Of a stretch of 64,000 nt of DNA, positions 61,364 to 64,000 are shown in pieces. Position 1 is the stretch's first letter. Every line of letters starts with the position of its first letter. The notes beneath the pieces were generated by a model. It made no database searches, was not told the origin of the DNA, and worked only from the letters and a program-made list of their open reading frames with translations. The DNA lies in assembly GCF_002021565.1 (NCBI RefSeq), contig NZ_MSZX01000002.1:124027-188026 (forward strand). Direction: 5' to 3'. The translations under genes were made by a program, and so were the position numbers. Origin of the DNA: Paenibacillus selenitireducens. Its GTDB lineage: Bacteria > Bacillota > Bacilli > Paenibacillales > Paenibacillaceae.

Positions 61364-62953
61364 ATGTTTAAAATCATGCTCATTGATGATGATGTACCGA
61401 TGTTGAAGTTTTTACAGCAAATGATGGATTGGGACCAACTCTCACTTTCGTTAGTTGGCAGCGCTTATTCCAGCGTCATGGCACTTCAGATTTTTAACGA
61501 GATGCTCCCCGATATTGTGATTTCAGACATTGAGCTGCCGCATAAGGATGGGATAGAGCTTGGAATCGAGTTTAAGCGGATTAAGCCAAGCGTGCGAATT
61601 ATATTCATTTCATGCCACGAAGAATTTACTTATGCCAAACGTGCGCTTGCCTTAAACGCGGATGATTATTTAATTAAAGATGAATTGACGGTCGTCCAGC
61701 TGGAACAGAGCTTGATGAAGGCGATCAAAGCGATGGAAACCTCTGTCGATCAATCGGAAGAACTATCCTATCGCGAGCAATTCCAGCGAAATTATGACAT
61801 GTTCAAGCATTCCTTCTACTTAAAACTGAAAGACGGAGCATCGCCGCAGATTTTGCTAGAATACGCGAAACAACTAGATATTCATTGGGAGCACGCATCA
61901 TTTATGTCGGCTGTCGGATATTTATCCATTTCGTCATCTCTGCAAAAATACGGTTATCGAGACATTCCCCTTCTTCGTTACGGGATTTACAATATCGCGC
62001 AAGAATTAGCAAGAACTTATGAGGGAATCACGGTATTCCATGTCTATGATCACTGCACATTTATATTGAATTATCGTCACAGTCTAGCATTTAACCCGCA
62101 CCACTATGTTCAAATCTATTTGGAGAAATTGCAGGAGAATTGCGAGTTGTATTTAAAAGTTCAGCTGCGGTTCTTGATCTTCTCGAACAACGTCGAGCTA
62201 GAAGCGATGAATACGGCGCTTCATCACATGCAGGGGGATAAGTTCGCCGGGTATTATCATAAGGATCTGATCCACATGGTGGAAAGTTCTGAGACAAAGC
62301 CAATATCCAGTCCAGCAAACGCGGCTCGTCAACAACGCCTATCGGAGATGGTTACTGCGATTCAAGCAGGACAACGTGAACAAGTGATGGCGTTACTCGA
62401 TCAAGTCATCCAGACAACGGCTTCGGATACATTGGATCCGGCGGAGTTCATCGCGGAGTACTCCAGCACGCTACGTTATTTAGAAATGCAATCCACGAAA
62501 CTGAATGTAGATGAGCGGTATTACGCTGTTCTGGAGTCGACACGGCATATCGAGGATACCGAGACCCTGCTTCGCTTGAAGCTAGAGGATTTATTAGAGA
62601 GCCCGAGATCGTCCTCCGCATCCAAAGCGAGAGATTCGAAGCTTCAAGAAATTGACCAGTACTTGCTACAACACCTATCGGAGAATGTCACCTCGGTAGA
62701 TGTCGCGCAGCATTTGTTTTTGAATCCAAGCTATTTCTCGCGGTATTTCAAACGGATGACCGATGAGAATTTCACGGATTATGTGCATCGGTTCAAGATG
62801 AAAGCGGCAATGCAGATGATGGAGTATCCAAATGAAACGATTGAGATGATCTCCATAAAACTCGGGTACTCGGATCGTACCTATTTTACGAAAGTGTTCA
62901 AGAAATACGTGGATATGACACCTGGTGAGTATAAGTCGAAATTGATCCAATAA
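61364..62953 (+). CDS. AraC-type response regulator (YesN-like)
   Basis: This 529-residue two-domain regulator has a receiver (MLIDDDVPMLK, phosphoacceptor in DIVISDIELPHK, K region YLIKDE). The long middle region (about 130-420) has no recognised motif. The C-terminal AraC/XylS double helix-turn-helix (about 425-529) reads VTSVDVAQHLFLNPSYFSRY and ISIKLGYSDRTYFTKVFKKY. It starts behind AGGGAGG. YesN partners usually have a YesM kinase gene next to them; none is here, so this is an orphan in this window. Confidence 0.9.
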   Translation: MFKIMLIDDDVPMLKFLQQMMDWDQLSLSLVGSAYSSVMALQIFNEMLPDIVISDIELPHKDGIELGIEFKRIKPSVRIIFISCHEEFTYAKRALALNADDYLIKDELTVVQLEQSLMKAIKAMETSVDQSEELSYREQFQRNYDMFKHSFYLKLKDGASPQILLEYAKQLDIHWEHASFMSAVGYLSISSSLQKYGYRDIPLLRYGIYNIAQELARTYEGITVFHVYDHCTFILNYRHSLAFNPHHYVQIYLEKLQENCELYLKVQLRFLIFSNNVELEAMNTALHHMQGDKFAGYYHKDLIHMVESSETKPISSPANAARQQRLSEMVTAIQAGQREQVMALLDQVIQTTASDTLDPAEFIAEYSSTLRYLEMQSTKLNVDERYYAVLESTRHIEDTETLLRLKLEDLLESPRSSSASKARDSKLQEIDQYLLQHLSENVTSVDVAQHLFLNPSYFSRYFKRMTDENFTDYVHRFKMKAAMQMMEYPNETIEMISIKLGYSDRTYFTKVFKKYVDMTPGEYKSKLIQ

Positions 62954-63003
62954 GGGTGTGCTGGATGTACCTGGTCACCGAAAAATCACATTTGGATGAA
63001 ATG

Positions 63004-63029
63004 AAACCTCGTCACAGGCGGGGTTTTTC
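63004..63029 (+). terminator. Terminator behind the YesN-like gene
   Basis: AAACCTCGTC / GGCGGGGTTT stem with loop ACA, followed by TTCTC. Confidence 0.6.
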
Positions 63030-63030
63030 T

Positions 63031-63287
63031 CAATATTCTAGAATTTATACCTTTTCGAGAGATAGCCGAAATCAAATTAGGATGCAGGGAATGGAGCGAA
63101 ATGAACGGACACAGGAGACCTTAATGATGCCAAAAGCACTCAAAATGCAGGGTGAACGGACACAGCAGCTCTTATCATGCTAAACATAAGCTATATACCC
63201 ATGATTCGAATGGAATAAGGGCATCTGAGTCCGAAAAAACGGCTAATCTATGAGCATAGCAAACAATAAGGTCTCTCATGTCCGTTA
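63031..63287. repeat. 184-bp four-unit palindromic repeat, copy 3, with repeat-type flank
   Basis: The repeat proper is at 63104-63287 (AACGGACACAGGAGACC ... GGTCTCTCATGTCCGTT). The flank 63038-63082 is shared with 45747-45791. The rest of 62954-63508 shows only the promoter at 63383. Confidence 0.85.
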
Positions 63288-63382
63288 TCGCATCTATCCA
63301 CAGACTTATAGGTTCAAACAATAAAGGATCGTCGAGTGATCCCTGACGGTTTTTCTCATTTTGGCATTAACCCGGTTAGATC

Positions 63383-63410
63383 TTGACTTTCCGGCGAAGC
63401 ACACTATACT
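63383..63410 (+). promoter_or_regulatory. Sigma-A promoter of the terminal LysR gene
   Basis: TTGACT (63383-63388), 16 bp, TATACT (63405-63410), about 100 bp before the GTG start. Confidence 0.7.
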
Positions 63411-63508
63411 AAATACAAAATATGTCATGCAGCACTTTATTTTTTTGCTTATAAAACCAAGTTAATCGGGAAGTTAAATATGAATTTAAATCAAAGGGGG
63501 AGTTATGG

Positions 63509-64000
63509 GTGAATATTGAGAATATCGAGGCCTTTGTCTACGTGATCCATTTCGGGAGTTTTAACAAAGCGGCTGATGCCTTGTTCTTATCGCAACCGTC
63601 CGTGACCGCGCGTATTCAGTCCCTTGAGCGTGAGTTAGACTGCCTGTTGTTTATTCGCGAAGGGAAGAAGATCGCTTTGACGCCGAAGGGCAAGCAGTTC
63701 ATTCCTTATGCACAGCAAATTCTGGGGTCGTATCAGAAAGGAAAAGAGCATGTCCAGCAGAAGAAGGCGGTACCAAATACGCTGCGCATCGGGTGCACGG
63801 TCTCTGTCGCCAATTATATGCTGCCGGAGCTGCTGCCTCGATTGAAACTCAAGTACCCTGATTTGAATATCAAAGTGACGACGGCAGTCACGGATGAGGT
63901 GGTTCGAAGAGTCTTGAATCACGAAGCCGATCTCGGTCTCGTCAGGCAGGTTACCCACCCCAATATGGAATCGACGAAATTTCATGACGATGAAATTCGA
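63509..64000 (+). CDS. LysR family regulator, 5' part (3' end outside window)
   Basis: A frame open to the window end gives 164 residues. The start is GTG 63509 behind AAAGGGGG (8 nt); ATG 63505 leads to a stop after four codons. Helix-turn-helix GSFNKAADALFLSQPSVTAR (about residues 17-36), then the effector domain start LRIGCTVSVANYMLPELLPR. Target and effector unknown. Confidence 0.9.
   Translation, partial: MNIENIEAFVYVIHFGSFNKAADALFLSQPSVTARIQSLERELDCLLFIREGKKIALTPKGKQFIPYAQQILGSYQKGKEHVQQKKAVPNTLRIGCTVSVANYMLPELLPRLKLKYPDLNIKVTTAVTDEVVRRVLNHEADLGLVRQVTHPNMESTKFHDDEIR

Noticed and set aside
1-64000. tRNA, rRNA, CRISPR arrays, complete IS elements, prophage genes
   Set aside because: Looked for cloverleaf-like ends, regular short repeats with spacers and transposase motifs; none seen by eye. 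The dispersed repeats carry no transposase.

Overview
The window looks like a chromosomal segment of a spore-forming, low-to-moderate GC Firmicute, most probably a Paenibacillus or close relative. The grounds are strong AGGAGG-type ribosome binding sites with many GTG/TTG starts, T-box leaders, a GlcT-type antiterminator, the Bacillus-type cytochrome b558 succinate dehydrogenase (sdhCAB), a chorismate mutase/DAHP synthase fusion, CheX, EcsAB and Spo0A-type boxes. No rRNA, tRNA, CRISPR array, transposase or prophage was seen. The window opens inside uvrC and closes inside a LysR-type regulator gene.

Layout. 1-6.5 kb: 3' part of uvrC, a convergent CPBP membrane protease, and the K+/H+ homeostasis genes ktrB-ktrA-antiporter. 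6.5-10.9 kb: a LysR regulator divergent from sdhCAB. 10.9-12.4 kb: DAHP synthase behind a complete T-box leader whose specifier reads UUC (Phe). 12.7-24.9 kb: single housekeeping genes (a small unknown protein, two metallophosphoesterases, DMT and CDF transporters, a PHP phosphatase with a LysR gene, an MFS protein, a zinc-dependent phospholipase-like protein, CheX, an SDR, a YusU-like protein, a DEAD-box helicase). 25.0-30.3 kb: a complete PTS locus (glcT, RAT/terminator, IIA, NagE/NagP-type IICB, HPr, enzyme I). 31.3-34.7 kb: a two-component system with an ABC-2 type exporter. 34.7-36.2 kb: a YkoP-like protein and a polysaccharide deacetylase. 36.2-39.2 kb: an ECF sigma/anti-sigma/membrane-protein operon. 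39.3-42.9 kb: brnQ behind an abbreviated T-box, and a Fur-box-preceded P1B-4 metal ATPase. 43.0-58.8 kb: a large catabolic-looking locus containing a thiolase, an acyl-CoA ligase, a giant MalT/BTAD regulator, a complete Liv-type ABC importer, a KAS III-like enzyme, an alpha/beta hydrolase, an SDR and a CoA-transferase. 58.9-60.9 kb: ecsAB. 61.4-64 kb: a YesN-type response regulator and the start of a LysR gene.

The genes suggest a saprophyte that takes up amino sugars by the PTS, respires through SdhCAB, and imports and activates an unidentified acyl or keto acid with the 43-59 kb locus. The regulation is rich: two T-boxes, a GlcT antiterminator, Fur-like, cre-like, 0A-box and OmpR-type sites.

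Least explained by known families are these: an HPr without the regulatory serine 46; an ECF sigma gene with no normal start codon; a run of about ten near-perfect hairpins inside one coding region; a 184-bp four-unit palindromic repeat present three times at identical length, two copies of which lie beside decayed copies of the same gene; a second hairpin repeat family; and the unassigned regulator-importer-CoA locus.
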